Shown here: piece after piece, positions 1 through 7,173 of the stretch
Position numbering within the stretch: the first letter of the stretch is position 1
How the letters are laid out: every line of letters starts with the position of its first letter
NCBI RefSeq assembly: GCF_000244955.1
Contig: NZ_CM001439.1
Span: 4,831,234 to 4,895,233 of the forward strand
Direction of reading: 5' to 3'
Source of the DNA: Saccharomonospora marina XMU15
Lineage (GTDB): Bacteria > Actinomycetota > Actinomycetes > Mycobacteriales > Pseudonocardiaceae
Length of the DNA: 64,000 nt
Notes under the pieces: model-generated
Told to the model about the DNA's origin: nothing
The model's input: the letters and a program-made list of their open reading frames with translations, nothing else
The model's database searches: none
Position numbers and translations under genes: made by a program

Positions 1-855
1 CGAACTGGCGGCGACGGTGGCGTCGTACCACATCGCGGCGTTGCCCTGGCCCATGGCGGTCAGGCACTCGGAGAACCCGGCGCTGGGAGCACCCGGCTCG
101 CCGTACTGGCGCACCAGGTCGACGTAGAACTCCACCGCCTGTTTCGACTCCGGTGAGGTGAGCTGAGCCTGCCACTGCTCGTCGTACCAGTGCCCGCCGA
201 AGGTCAGCATCACGGAGTTGAGCGGTGCCAGCACCTCCCCCCAGCCAGGCAGCCCGCGCAGGCAGATTCCGGCCGTGTTGGTTCGCGGGTCGTCGAGTTC
301 CTTCGCGAACTCGGCCACCTGCTGCCAGGTCGGCTGCTCGGGCATGGTCAAGCCGGCCTTGTCGAACAGGTCCTTGCGGTACATCAGGAACGACGACTCG
401 CCGTAGAACGGCGCCGCATACATCGTGTCCTCGTACGACAGCGCGGCACGGACCGGTTCCAGGATGTCGTTCACGTCGTAGGCCGGATCGCTCGCGTACT
501 CGCTCAGCGGCGCCAGCCAGCCGTTCTCCGCCCAGATCGGCGTTTCGTACGTTCCGATCGTCACGACGTCGTACTGACCGGCTTCGGTGGCGATGTCCTG
601 TGTCACCCGGTCACGCAGTTCGTTCTCGGGAAGGATGACGAAGTTGAGATCGATGTCGGGGTGTTCCTCCTCGAATCGACTGCTCAGCTTCTCGATGTCC
701 TGCATCTGCGGGTTGGCTACGGTAGCGATCGTGACGGTCTGCTTGCCGTCACCCCCGCTGCCCCCGCCTGCGCCCGCGCAGGCCGACACCACCAGCGCCA
801 GCGCCGCGGCCATCGCCGCGAACGCCGTACGTCGGGACCGGGAACGGATTCTCAT
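1..855 (-). CDS. ABC transporter sugar-binding lipoprotein, 3' end outside window
   Basis: Extracellular solute-binding protein of a sugar-type ABC importer, tethered to the outer face of the membrane. Translating the minus strand from ATG 855 gives a basic N-terminus, a hydrophobic stretch and a lipobox (VVSAC, lipidated Cys at about residue 26), then a Gly/Ser linker. The mature part has family-1 binding-protein features (FEEEHPDIDLNF near residue 60, later YDVVTIGTY and AAPFYGESSFLMYRKDLFD). 285 codons are visible and the gene runs off the left edge, so the family's usual 420-450 residues cannot be checked. A GAGGAGG ribosome site precedes ATG 855. It lies 46 bp downstream of the dehydrogenase gene in the same direction, so the two are probably co-transcribed. 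The substrate is not known; a sugar or polyol is inferred from the neighbours. Confidence 0.88.
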   Translation of the reverse strand, partial: MRIRSRSRRTAFAAMAAALALVVSACAGAGGGSGGDGKQTVTIATVANPQMQDIEKLSSRFEEEHPDIDLNFVILPENELRDRVTQDIATEAGQYDVVTIGTYETPIWAENGWLAPLSEYASDPAYDVNDILEPVRAALSYEDTMYAAPFYGESSFLMYRKDLFDKAGLTMPEQPTWQQVAEFAKELDDPRTNTAGICLRGLPGWGEVLAPLNSVMLTFGGHWYDEQWQAQLTSPESKQAVEFYVDLVRQYGEPGAPSAGFSECLTAMGQGNAAMWYDATVAASS

Positions 856-901
856 CAGGACCTCCTCGTCCTGTCCGGTGTGGTCAGTGCTAGGCAGGGC
901 C

Positions 902-1909
902 TCAGGCATCGAGGGCACCTCCCGGAACGACCTGGATCTTGAGTCCTGCGCCGCCGCGCATCAGTTCGAGAGCCTCGGGGTAGCGCTCCAGCGGGAGCGT
1001 GTCGGTGACGAGCGCCGACGTGTCCACGGCGCCGGCCGCGACCAGGTCCAGTGCGGTGCCGAAGCTGTGCAACACCGCCATCGAGCCGACAATGGTGATC
1101 TCTTCGTTGAAGATGCGGAACGGAGACAGCAGCACGCGCTCCTCCTCCGGCGCCACCCCAAAGACGAGCAGCCTGCCGCCGCGGCGCAGGGCGCCGAAAG
1201 CGGCCTCGATCGCGGGGACCACGCCGGTGCAATCGATCGCGGCGTCGAAGCGTTCGTCGTCCAGCTCAGCTGCGTCGGCCGCGACAGCGTTGGCTCCGAG
1301 CGAACTCGCCATCTGCAGCCGCGTTGTGTTGCGGTCGACAACGGTCACCGTGGCACCCGACCGCTGCAGCAACTGCTGCATGATCAAGCCCATCGGGCCT
1401 GCTCCCATCACCAGGAACCGCTCTGCTGCTTCGACTCCGATCCTGCGCAGGCCGTGGACCGCGCAGGACACCGGCTCCACCAGCGCGCCCTGCTGCGCGG
1501 TGAGGTGGTCGGGCAGTCGGTAGCAGGTGGCAGCAGGCACGGCGACGTATTCGGCGAAACCGCCGTCCACCGTGTCTCCCGTCGCGCCCCAGTTGACGCA
1601 GAGGTTGCCGTGTCCGGAGCGGCATGCGGCACAGTGGCCGCAGAACAGCGACGGGTCCACGGCGACCCTGTCGCCGACCTGCCACTCTCCGGGCACGCCC
1701 TTGCCGAGTTCGACGATCTCACCCGCGAACTCGTGGCCGGGCACGATGGGGTACGGCGTCGGCGGGAACCCGCCGTCGGCGATGTGGACGTCGGTTCCGC
1801 AGATGCCGCAGGCGCCGACGCGGACGACAACCTCTGACTCGCCCGGTTCGGGGTCCGGCACGTCACCGACTCGAACGCGTCCCGGCTGGTCGATGATCGC
1901 GGCTCGCAT
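902..1909 (-). CDS. zinc-dependent medium-chain dehydrogenase (sorbitol/threonine dehydrogenase-like)
   Basis: A 335-residue medium-chain alcohol dehydrogenase that would oxidise a sugar alcohol or secondary alcohol with NAD(P). Catalytic zinc ligands are visible as C34 and H59-E60 (PGHEFAGE), and the structural zinc lobe as C90, C93, C96 and C104. The Rossmann glycine motif GAGPMG follows near residue 168. Length is normal for the family. It is the first gene of a minus-strand unit with the solute-binding protein and is divergent from a SorC-type regulator, an arrangement typical of polyol utilisation loci. A 10-bp copy of the regulator's palindrome lies 37 bp upstream of its start. The exact substrate cannot be told from sequence. 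Confidence 0.9.
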   Translation of the reverse strand: MRAAIIDQPGRVRVGDVPDPEPGESEVVVRVGACGICGTDVHIADGGFPPTPYPIVPGHEFAGEIVELGKGVPGEWQVGDRVAVDPSLFCGHCAACRSGHGNLCVNWGATGDTVDGGFAEYVAVPAATCYRLPDHLTAQQGALVEPVSCAVHGLRRIGVEAAERFLVMGAGPMGLIMQQLLQRSGATVTVVDRNTTRLQMASSLGANAVAADAAELDDERFDAAIDCTGVVPAIEAAFGALRRGGRLLVFGVAPEEERVLLSPFRIFNEEITIVGSMAVLHSFGTALDLVAAGAVDTSALVTDTLPLERYPEALELMRGGAGLKIQVVPGGALDA

Positions 1910-1945
1910 CGCGTTCTCCCTTTCACAGCGTCGTTGCGGTCTGCG

Positions 1946-1955
1946 CTCATATGAG
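1946..1955. promoter_or_regulatory. palindromic half of a putative SorC operator pair
   Basis: CTCATATGAG is a perfect 10-bp palindrome in the dehydrogenase/regulator intergenic region. It is the core of the longer palindrome at 2039-2054; centre-to-centre distance is 96 bp, about nine helical turns. SorC-family proteins act as tetramers on two spaced operators, which this layout fits. Binding is inferred. Confidence 0.6.
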
Positions 1956-2038
1956 TGGCTGACGAACCATCACAGCATCGCGCGTGACGGGAATTGAAGG
2001 CGCTTCGCAGGTACCGGGTCAACCTCTGTGGTGCTATG

Positions 2039-2054
2039 TTGCTCATATGAGCAA
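2039..2054. promoter_or_regulatory. 16-bp perfect palindrome over the regulator start codon
   Basis: TTGCTCATATGAGCAA is a perfect 16-bp palindrome. The ATG of the SorC-type regulator (2047) lies in its middle. A -10-like TATGTT (2035-2040) lies 6 nt before the ATG and there is no Shine-Dalgarno sequence, so transcription may start at or near the ATG (leaderless) and repressor binding would block it directly. Autoregulation is inferred from position and from the second copy at 1946-1955. Confidence 0.65.
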
Positions 2055-3027
2055 GGCCAAACAGGGGTACGGACTCGCAGAGGCTGCACTGGCCGCGTCC
2101 GTCGCCAGGCGTTACTACCTGCAGGGAAAGCCGAAACTGGAGATCGCCGAGGAGTTCGGCATCAGCCGTTTCAAGGTGGCCCGCATACTCGAGTCGGCAA
2201 GGGAACAGGGGCTGGTTCGGATCGAGTTCGACATGCCCGCCGGTCTTGACCCTGCCCTCGGCGACGATTTGACCTGCGCATACGGTCTGGATCGTGCGTT
2301 GGTGCTCGAACGAGCACTCTCTGAAGGGAGCCGCGCGGAGTTGCGGTACCGCATCGGCACCATTGCCGCTCAGTTGCTTTCAGAGATGGTCACAGCCGAC
2401 GACGTCATCGGGCTGTCGTGGGCACGGTCGGTCAACGTCATGACAGGGCTCATCGACAGCCTTCCGCGCTGCCCGATCGTGCAGCTGTGCGGCGTCCAAG
2501 CGGGCATCGACATGCGGGATCGGTCGGTGGAAACCGTGAGCAGGCTCGCCAGGGTTTCCGGCGGCGAGGCCTACCCGATCTTCGCTCCCCTGGTGCTTCC
2601 CGACAGGAGGACCACCGAGATCCTGCGCAGGCAGCCAGGCATCGCCGAAACCTTCGGCCAGTTCGAGAACCTGACCAAGGCCGTGGTGAGCATCGGCTCC
2701 TGGCAGCCAGGCGAGTCCACTGTGTATGACTCGCTCAGCCAGCCGGAACGCGACACCATCAGCAAGCGTGGCGCCAAGGCGGAGGTCGCCGCGCGGCTGT
2801 TCGACGCCGACGGCAACGCGCTGTCAACCGGGTTGTCGCACCACGTGCTCGCCATCAGCGCCGACGAGTTACGCCGGGTACCCCAGGTGATCGCGCTCGG
2901 TTACGCAGCGCCGAAGGCAGAAGCCGTCGACGCGGTGCTGCGCTCGGGCATGGTCTCCACGCTGATCACGGATGCGGAAACGGCCAGGCTGGCCCTCGAG
3001 ATGGCTGCCCGCAGGCCACCGAAGTAG
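2047..3027 (+). CDS. SorC/DeoR-family sugar-responsive transcriptional regulator
   Basis: A 326-residue regulator with an N-terminal helix-turn-helix (ARRYYLQGKPKLEIAEEFGI followed by SRFKVARIL, residues 19-50) and a C-terminal SorC sugar-binding domain (IGTIAAQLLSEMVTADDVIG, later WARSVN, GYAAPKAEAVDAVLRSG). This matches SorC-type regulators of polyol or deoxysugar genes, whose DNA binding is changed by a phosphorylated sugar. I chose ATG 2047 over an upstream in-frame start at 1984 because homology-like sequence begins with MSKAKQGYGLAEAAL and because a -10-like hexamer sits 6 nt before it. It is divergent from the dehydrogenase/solute-binding genes and shares palindromes with them, so it probably controls both itself and that unit. 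Confidence 0.88.
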   Translation: MSKAKQGYGLAEAALAASVARRYYLQGKPKLEIAEEFGISRFKVARILESAREQGLVRIEFDMPAGLDPALGDDLTCAYGLDRALVLERALSEGSRAELRYRIGTIAAQLLSEMVTADDVIGLSWARSVNVMTGLIDSLPRCPIVQLCGVQAGIDMRDRSVETVSRLARVSGGEAYPIFAPLVLPDRRTTEILRRQPGIAETFGQFENLTKAVVSIGSWQPGESTVYDSLSQPERDTISKRGAKAEVAARLFDADGNALSTGLSHHVLAISADELRRVPQVIALGYAAPKAEAVDAVLRSGMVSTLITDAETARLALEMAARRPPK

Positions 3028-3200
3028 GACAGCTGATACGCAGCTGCATCCGGTCGGGCTCGGGATGCTCCTGCTCAGGAGTCGATCAGCTGGTCGCGGC
3101 CTGCTGGTAACGCAGGTTCACCACGGCCGAGCGATCGCCGCCGTTGAGCAACTCAAGGCGGACAGGCGCGCCCCCCGGGTTGTCGAACAGCCGGAGTTCG

Positions 3201-4331
3201 TCATGACTCTGCCTCGCACAGGGCGGCGTTGGCGACGTCGAGCGCTGCCGGGTCCTGCGGGCTTGTGTCGGCGTTGGTGACCACCGAGGCGAACCGGCCG
3301 TCATCGGTGACCACTGTGAGCGACGCGTGCCCGGTCAGCGACATGCCGTCGTGCCCCCACGCCACGACGCCACACGAGGTGTACAGGCTGCGCATGCCGA
3401 GGCCGTAGCCGTCCGGGCGTTCCGGCGAGAACGGCACAGTCGTGCGCATCTCGGCGAGCGCGTCCTGGGACAGCAGCTCGCCGCCGAGCAGAGCGCGGTA
3501 GAACCTCGCCAGATCCTCCAGTGTGGACTCCAGCGCGCCTGCGCTGCTGTACAGCGAAAGCTCGATCATGGTGGTCGCCTCGATCCAGAAGTAGAAGCCG
3601 CCGATCCGCAATCCCTGATAGCCGGGAACGTAGGGATCGGCCAACGCCCGCTCTCCCGGCGCGGGGAACGACGTGCCACTGAGCCCGAGCGGCTCGATGA
3701 TCCGTTCGGTGATCGCGTCACCGACATACCGGCCGGTTACCTGCTCGATGAGCATCCCCAGCACCAGGTAGCCGACGTTGGAGTACCTGATGGAACCACC
3801 CGGCGCGGACTGCGGTGTCTCGTCCATCGCCGCCCGCACCAGTTCTGCCAGCTCGTAGCTTCCGCCCGGGTTCGCCGCCGCGCCACTGGTGTCCCTGGAG
3901 AACCCCGCGGTGTGGTTGAGCAACTGCCGCACGGTGATGACGGTGCCGTCGAAGTTGCCGGTGACCACACCCGGCAGGTACCGCTCGATGGGTGCGTCGA
4001 GGGCGACGAGCCCTTCGTCGAACAGTTGGAGCACGACGGTCGCGGTGAACGTCTTGGTCTGACTGGCCGCACGGAAGTGGTCGGATGCGGTGATCGGGCC
4101 GTCGTCGTTGATTCCACGTGCACCACTGGAAAGCGTCCAGGCTTCGGCGCCGTCGCCCGCATGGACCGCCGCGCCGGGCCCTGCCTGCTGCTGGTACCGG
4201 TCGAGCACCGCCTGAGTGTCGGCGTGGTCTTCCGCGGGTGCGGCCTGCGCGGGTGTGACGAGCGCGGTCACCGCGAGCGCTGTACCGCCTGCCACACCCG
4301 CGAACCATCGCTGAGTTTTGTTGCTCATCAT
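3201..4331 (-). CDS. secreted class C-type serine hydrolase (beta-lactamase/D,D-peptidase fold)
   Basis: A 376-residue exported serine hydrolase of the beta-lactamase/D-alanyl-D-alanine carboxypeptidase superfamily. Residues 1-30 form a signal peptide ending in PAQA-A. The three family motifs are present: SxxK as S90-Q-T-K93, YxN as Y183-S-N185, and the H/K-T-G box as H327-D-G329. The substrate could be a peptidoglycan stem peptide or an unrelated ester or amide; such proteins are often esterases. I chose ATG 4331 (GGGGAC upstream) because an in-frame start at 4382 would add 17 residues before the signal peptide. It is the last gene of the ESX-type operon, 31 bp after the WXG-like gene. Whether it belongs to that system functionally is unknown. 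Confidence 0.87.
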   Translation of the reverse strand: MMSNKTQRWFAGVAGGTALAVTALVTPAQAAPAEDHADTQAVLDRYQQQAGPGAAVHAGDGAEAWTLSSGARGINDDGPITASDHFRAASQTKTFTATVVLQLFDEGLVALDAPIERYLPGVVTGNFDGTVITVRQLLNHTAGFSRDTSGAAANPGGSYELAELVRAAMDETPQSAPGGSIRYSNVGYLVLGMLIEQVTGRYVGDAITERIIEPLGLSGTSFPAPGERALADPYVPGYQGLRIGGFYFWIEATTMIELSLYSSAGALESTLEDLARFYRALLGGELLSQDALAEMRTTVPFSPERPDGYGLGMRSLYTSCGVVAWGHDGMSLTGHASLTVVTDDGRFASVVTNADTSPQDPAALDVANAALCEAES

Positions 4332-4362
4332 GCTGTTGTCCCCATTCGTTTCCCCGATGAAC

Positions 4363-5253
4363 TCATCGGTCGTCACCCCCACTTGTTTGCGCTTCGGCGG
4401 GTGAGCTCGACGAGTCGCCGCCTGCCAGGTCGCCGATGACGCTGAGCCCCTCCTTCACGACGTCGAGCGCGCCGAGCACGCCGTCGATCAGCTTCACCAG
4501 GTTCTCGCCGCTGGCGAGCAACTCGGCCAGCTTGGCCGCGATCCGCCCGCCGTAGTCCACGGCGATCGCCACGCATCGCGGGATGGCCTGCGCGATACTC
4601 GCCCCGAACGTCGCGGGCGCCGCGGCGATCGCCTCGGTCATGATGGGAACGATCTTGCCAACGGCTTCGGTGATCAACCGGGTGACGATGTCGACGACCT
4701 GTGCCACCACCTCACCCGCGGCCATCATCGCCTTCGAGTTGGTCATCGCCGCCTCGGCGATCGACTTGACCCCTTCGGTCAGTTTGCTCGCCGTCTCGGC
4801 ATAGTCCGACTTGGCCTCTCCGGACCACTCGCCGGTCTCTTGATCCATTGTGGATTCGTAGTCTTCGGCCACGGAGTTCGCCTGCCGCGAGCATCCGTCG
4901 TGTTGACCCGCGGGGCCCGACACCGAGTCGGGCTCGCCACGCAACTGGTCGAGCGGTTCCTCCAGAAACGAGATCATCGGAATGAGGAAGTCGCATCCCG
5001 CGCTGACCAGGGCCGACAGCGGGCTCGCCGTCGAACCCAGCATGTCGATAGAGACGACGGGTTCTCCGGCGAGTTCGACGGACAGCCACTCCTTGTTGCC
5101 GACGGCGTCTCCGGCGAGCCGCAGGTCGGCGAGCGCGGTGTTGATCTCCACCGCGGACCGTTCGGGATCGGCAGGCCGCGGCGCATCCCCGGTCTCGGTC
5201 CGGCCATGCGGGTCCGTCTCGGCGAGTTCCCAGGTATGCGCTGCCGTGTTCAT
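4363..5253 (-). CDS. WXG-motif ESX-associated protein
   Basis: A 296-residue protein with no signal peptide. Residues 135-200 form a helical hairpin around a W-S-G motif (EWSGEAKSDYAETASKL), the WXG100 signature of type VII secretion substrates. The C-terminal half is a long Ala/Val-rich amphipathic and hydrophobic region with many small residues (about 195-280), possibly membrane-active or a partner interface. The tail is Ser/Gly/Asp-rich. Its start overlaps the stop of the EspC-like gene by ATGA, so translation is probably coupled. A secreted ESX substrate or chaperoned partner is inferred from motif and context; no enzymatic domain is visible. Confidence 0.8.
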   Translation of the reverse strand: MNTAAHTWELAETDPHGRTETGDAPRPADPERSAVEINTALADLRLAGDAVGNKEWLSVELAGEPVVSIDMLGSTASPLSALVSAGCDFLIPMISFLEEPLDQLRGEPDSVSGPAGQHDGCSRQANSVAEDYESTMDQETGEWSGEAKSDYAETASKLTEGVKSIAEAAMTNSKAMMAAGEVVAQVVDIVTRLITEAVGKIVPIMTEAIAAAPATFGASIAQAIPRCVAIAVDYGGRIAAKLAELLASGENLVKLIDGVLGALDVVKEGLSVIGDLAGGDSSSSPAEAQTSGGDDR

Positions 5254-5585
5254 CGGCCCCCCTCATCGCCAAGGTCGGCGCCGATCCCGGTCAGGTCGGC
5301 AGCATGGGCTTCGTCGGCGTACTGGTACTCGTCGGCGGCACGTCGCATCGCGTCGCTCACCTTGTCCAAGGTGGATGACGCGTGCGCGAACGCGTCTGTC
5401 GTTTCGGCCATCGCGGTGCCCAGACTCGTGGCGACGAAGCGCGCGAACACACCAAGCGACAGCGGCCCCAACTCACCGGGCAGCGCCGTGCCGATCGAAG
5501 ACAACTGATCGGCGTGTGTGGCCAGCCTGCCCGCGTGTCCGCGCAACTGGTCGGGATCGACGTTGTACGAAGACCTAGTCGTCAT
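5250..5585 (-). CDS. EspC-like type VII secretion target protein (DUF2580-type)
   Basis: A 111-residue helical protein resembling the EspC/DUF2580 ESX secretion-associated family: VDPDQLRGHAGRLATHADQL at the start, a Gly/Pro break, then a second helix ending in a YxxxD/E-type export signal region (ADEYQYADEAHAADL). These small proteins are normally secreted by ESX systems in association with larger partners. It overlaps both neighbours by 4 bp (ATGA), placing it in the middle of a tightly coupled trio with the YbaB-like and WXG-like genes. Confidence 0.82.
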   Translation of the reverse strand: MTTRSSYNVDPDQLRGHAGRLATHADQLSSIGTALPGELGPLSLGVFARFVATSLGTAMAETTDAFAHASSTLDKVSDAMRRAADEYQYADEAHAADLTGIGADLGDEGGR

Positions 5586-5929
5586 CGCACGACCTCCGGG
5601 GGAACATGCTGGGTGATCTGTGTGAGGGCCGGGCTGTCCCCGAGGTAGCCCGCCATCACCTCGGTCATCCGGGTGGCAGCCAGGCGCTGCGCCTCGCGTG
5701 CCGTGTCGACGATGAGCGCGGCGAGCACTTCAGCTTCCATTCTGCGCGCCAGCGGCGTCAACTTGACTGCCTGCAGCGCGCCCGCGGCGTTCACCGTCAC
5801 CGCCACCTCACCCCTTGGCGATGCGGCGGTCGCCTCGACTTCCCGAAGGCTTTCACGAGCCTGCCGCGCGCCGTACGACGCTCGCTCGAGACGGTCGCGG
5901 TATTCGGCCAGCCACCGTGCCGGGTCCAT
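5582..5929 (-). CDS. YbaB/EbfC-like protein in ESX operon
   Basis: A 115-residue YbaB/EbfC-fold protein: an N-terminal helix (WLAEYRDRLERASYGARQAR), a beta-rich core (RGEVAVTVNAAGALQAVKLTP) and a C-terminal helix (EVLAALIVDTAREAQRLAAT). Canonical YbaB is a nucleoid-associated DNA-binding protein encoded beside dnaX/recR. Copies next to EspC/EspG genes are frequent in Pseudonocardiaceae and their role is not established. A strong AAGGGGAG site lies just before ATG 5929. Its stop overlaps the start of the EspC-like gene. It could bind DNA, or could be a repurposed dimeric scaffold or chaperone. Confidence 0.82.
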   Translation of the reverse strand: MDPARWLAEYRDRLERASYGARQARESLREVEATAASPRGEVAVTVNAAGALQAVKLTPLARRMEAEVLAALIVDTAREAQRLAATRMTEVMAGYLGDSPALTQITQHVPPEVVR

Positions 5930-5980
5930 ATTGCTCCCCTTCCCTAGATGTTTGGACTGAAAACGTTGTGCGCCCCGGCG

Positions 5981-6787
5981 CTAGCCGCGGGCAAGTGCAG
6001 CCGCTTCGCGCAGCACCCGTAGGAGTTCGCCGTGCCGCAACGGGTTGATACTCACCCAGCCGCGCTCGTCGATGTCCACTCTGATCCGCCCCTTCGGAGC
6101 GTCCAGCCACGACAGTTCGAGTGGTCGTTCGACGCGGCCTGCCACCGGTTCGATCACGGCTCCCAACTGGCCGCGCCCGGGCACGGAGGGCAACAGGTCC
6201 ATCAGCGCGTCGACAGCTGCCTCATCGCCTCCACGTTCGGCGACCAGAGCCCTGATTCGCTTGCGGGGCGCCGCGATGCCTGCCGTGTTCTCCAGCAGCC
6301 TGGCAACGTCACCGACGACACCGGGAGGCAACGCGATCGGCATGGTCTGCGCGGCGCCTGTCTTCGGGGTCGCCCTCGCGAGTTCGTCGGTCAGCGCGGC
6401 GGTCGAGACCCGCTCAACGGTGACCGGGCCCGGTGCGCCGCCGATGGACTGGTGGCACACCACCGCGCCGGGCCCGTGGATCATGGCCACGACACCGGTG
6501 ACCGTCCCGCCTTCGACCACGACGAGGTCCACCGCGCCCCGGTGCTCGCGCAACGCGGCGACCAGATCCGCCGCGGCGCCGGCCGGACCGTGTGTCGTGA
6601 ACAGCCCTCGCGCGGCCAGCGAAGTGGCTCTCGCGGCCAGCAACGCCTCACGTTCACCGCTGATCCGGCCGAGCGAGGGCACTTTGAGCGGAAACGGGGG
6701 GCGCCTGCTGCCCGCGTGGACGGCAAGCAGGTCCAGCTCCGCAGGCTCGAAGCAGACGCCGCCTTCGACGGCCGATCCGGCCGTCAT
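5981..6787 (-). CDS. EspG-family ESX secretion chaperone
   Basis: A 268-residue EspG-family protein. EspG proteins are cytosolic chaperones that bind the tips of PE/PPE heterodimers and keep them soluble before ESX export. Family features here are the N-terminal ELDLLAVHAGSRRPPFPLKVPS, the alternating alpha/beta middle with VVVEGGTVTGVVAMIHGPG, and the C-terminal DERGWVSINPLRHGELLRVL. Length is typical. Its ATG overlaps the stop of the coiled-coil gene (6784-6787), and the PPE-like candidate client is one gene further upstream, as expected for a chaperone-client pair. Confidence 0.87.
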   Translation of the reverse strand: MTAGSAVEGGVCFEPAELDLLAVHAGSRRPPFPLKVPSLGRISGEREALLAARATSLAARGLFTTHGPAGAAADLVAALREHRGAVDLVVVEGGTVTGVVAMIHGPGAVVCHQSIGGAPGPVTVERVSTAALTDELARATPKTGAAQTMPIALPPGVVGDVARLLENTAGIAAPRKRIRALVAERGGDEAAVDALMDLLPSVPGRGQLGAVIEPVAGRVERPLELSWLDAPKGRIRVDIDERGWVSINPLRHGELLRVLREAAALARG

Positions 6788-7173
6788 GACGGCTCTCCTG
6801 GTGACTCACACCGGCCGGTTCGCTGCTGCCGGCGTAACTCTTCCACGGACGATTCCTTGGCACGCAGGTCTTCGCCTGCCTGGGCCTCGTGCTCGGTGTG
6901 CCTGTTCTTGGCTTCGGCGAGCAACTGCTTGAACTCGCGCACCTCCCGCTCCGTGGCCTTGATCTCGCCCGCGAGGCCGGAACTGCCCGCCGCGTCCCGC
7001 AGCCGCATCGCGAGGTGCACGGCGGGCGGCGCGGTGCCGAGCATCGGTAGCCGCTCGGCGAGCCTGCTCGCGGTGGCTACCAGGTCGCCTGTCAGGTCGC
7101 CGAGTTCGGCCAGCGTCGTGATCCGCTGATCGAGCAGGTCAAGTTGGAGTTCGACTCCTTGCCCGTCGTTCAT
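6784..7173 (-). CDS. small coiled-coil protein of ESX operon
   Basis: A 129-residue cytosolic, strongly helical protein. The C-terminal half (EIKATEREVREFKQLLAEAKNR onward) has heptad-like charge spacing suggesting a coiled coil. It lacks a WXG motif. Its small size and place between PPE-like and EspG genes suggest a PE-like or EsxB-like partner of the PPE-like protein, but sequence does not prove this. ATG 7173 was chosen over the in-frame GTG 7176 because GGAGGAG is 5 nt from the ATG and only 2 nt from the GTG. Both overlap the upstream stop codon. Confidence 0.75.
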   Translation of the reverse strand: MNDGQGVELQLDLLDQRITTLAELGDLTGDLVATASRLAERLPMLGTAPPAVHLAMRLRDAAGSSGLAGEIKATEREVREFKQLLAEAKNRHTEHEAQAGEDLRAKESSVEELRRQQRTGRCESPGEPS

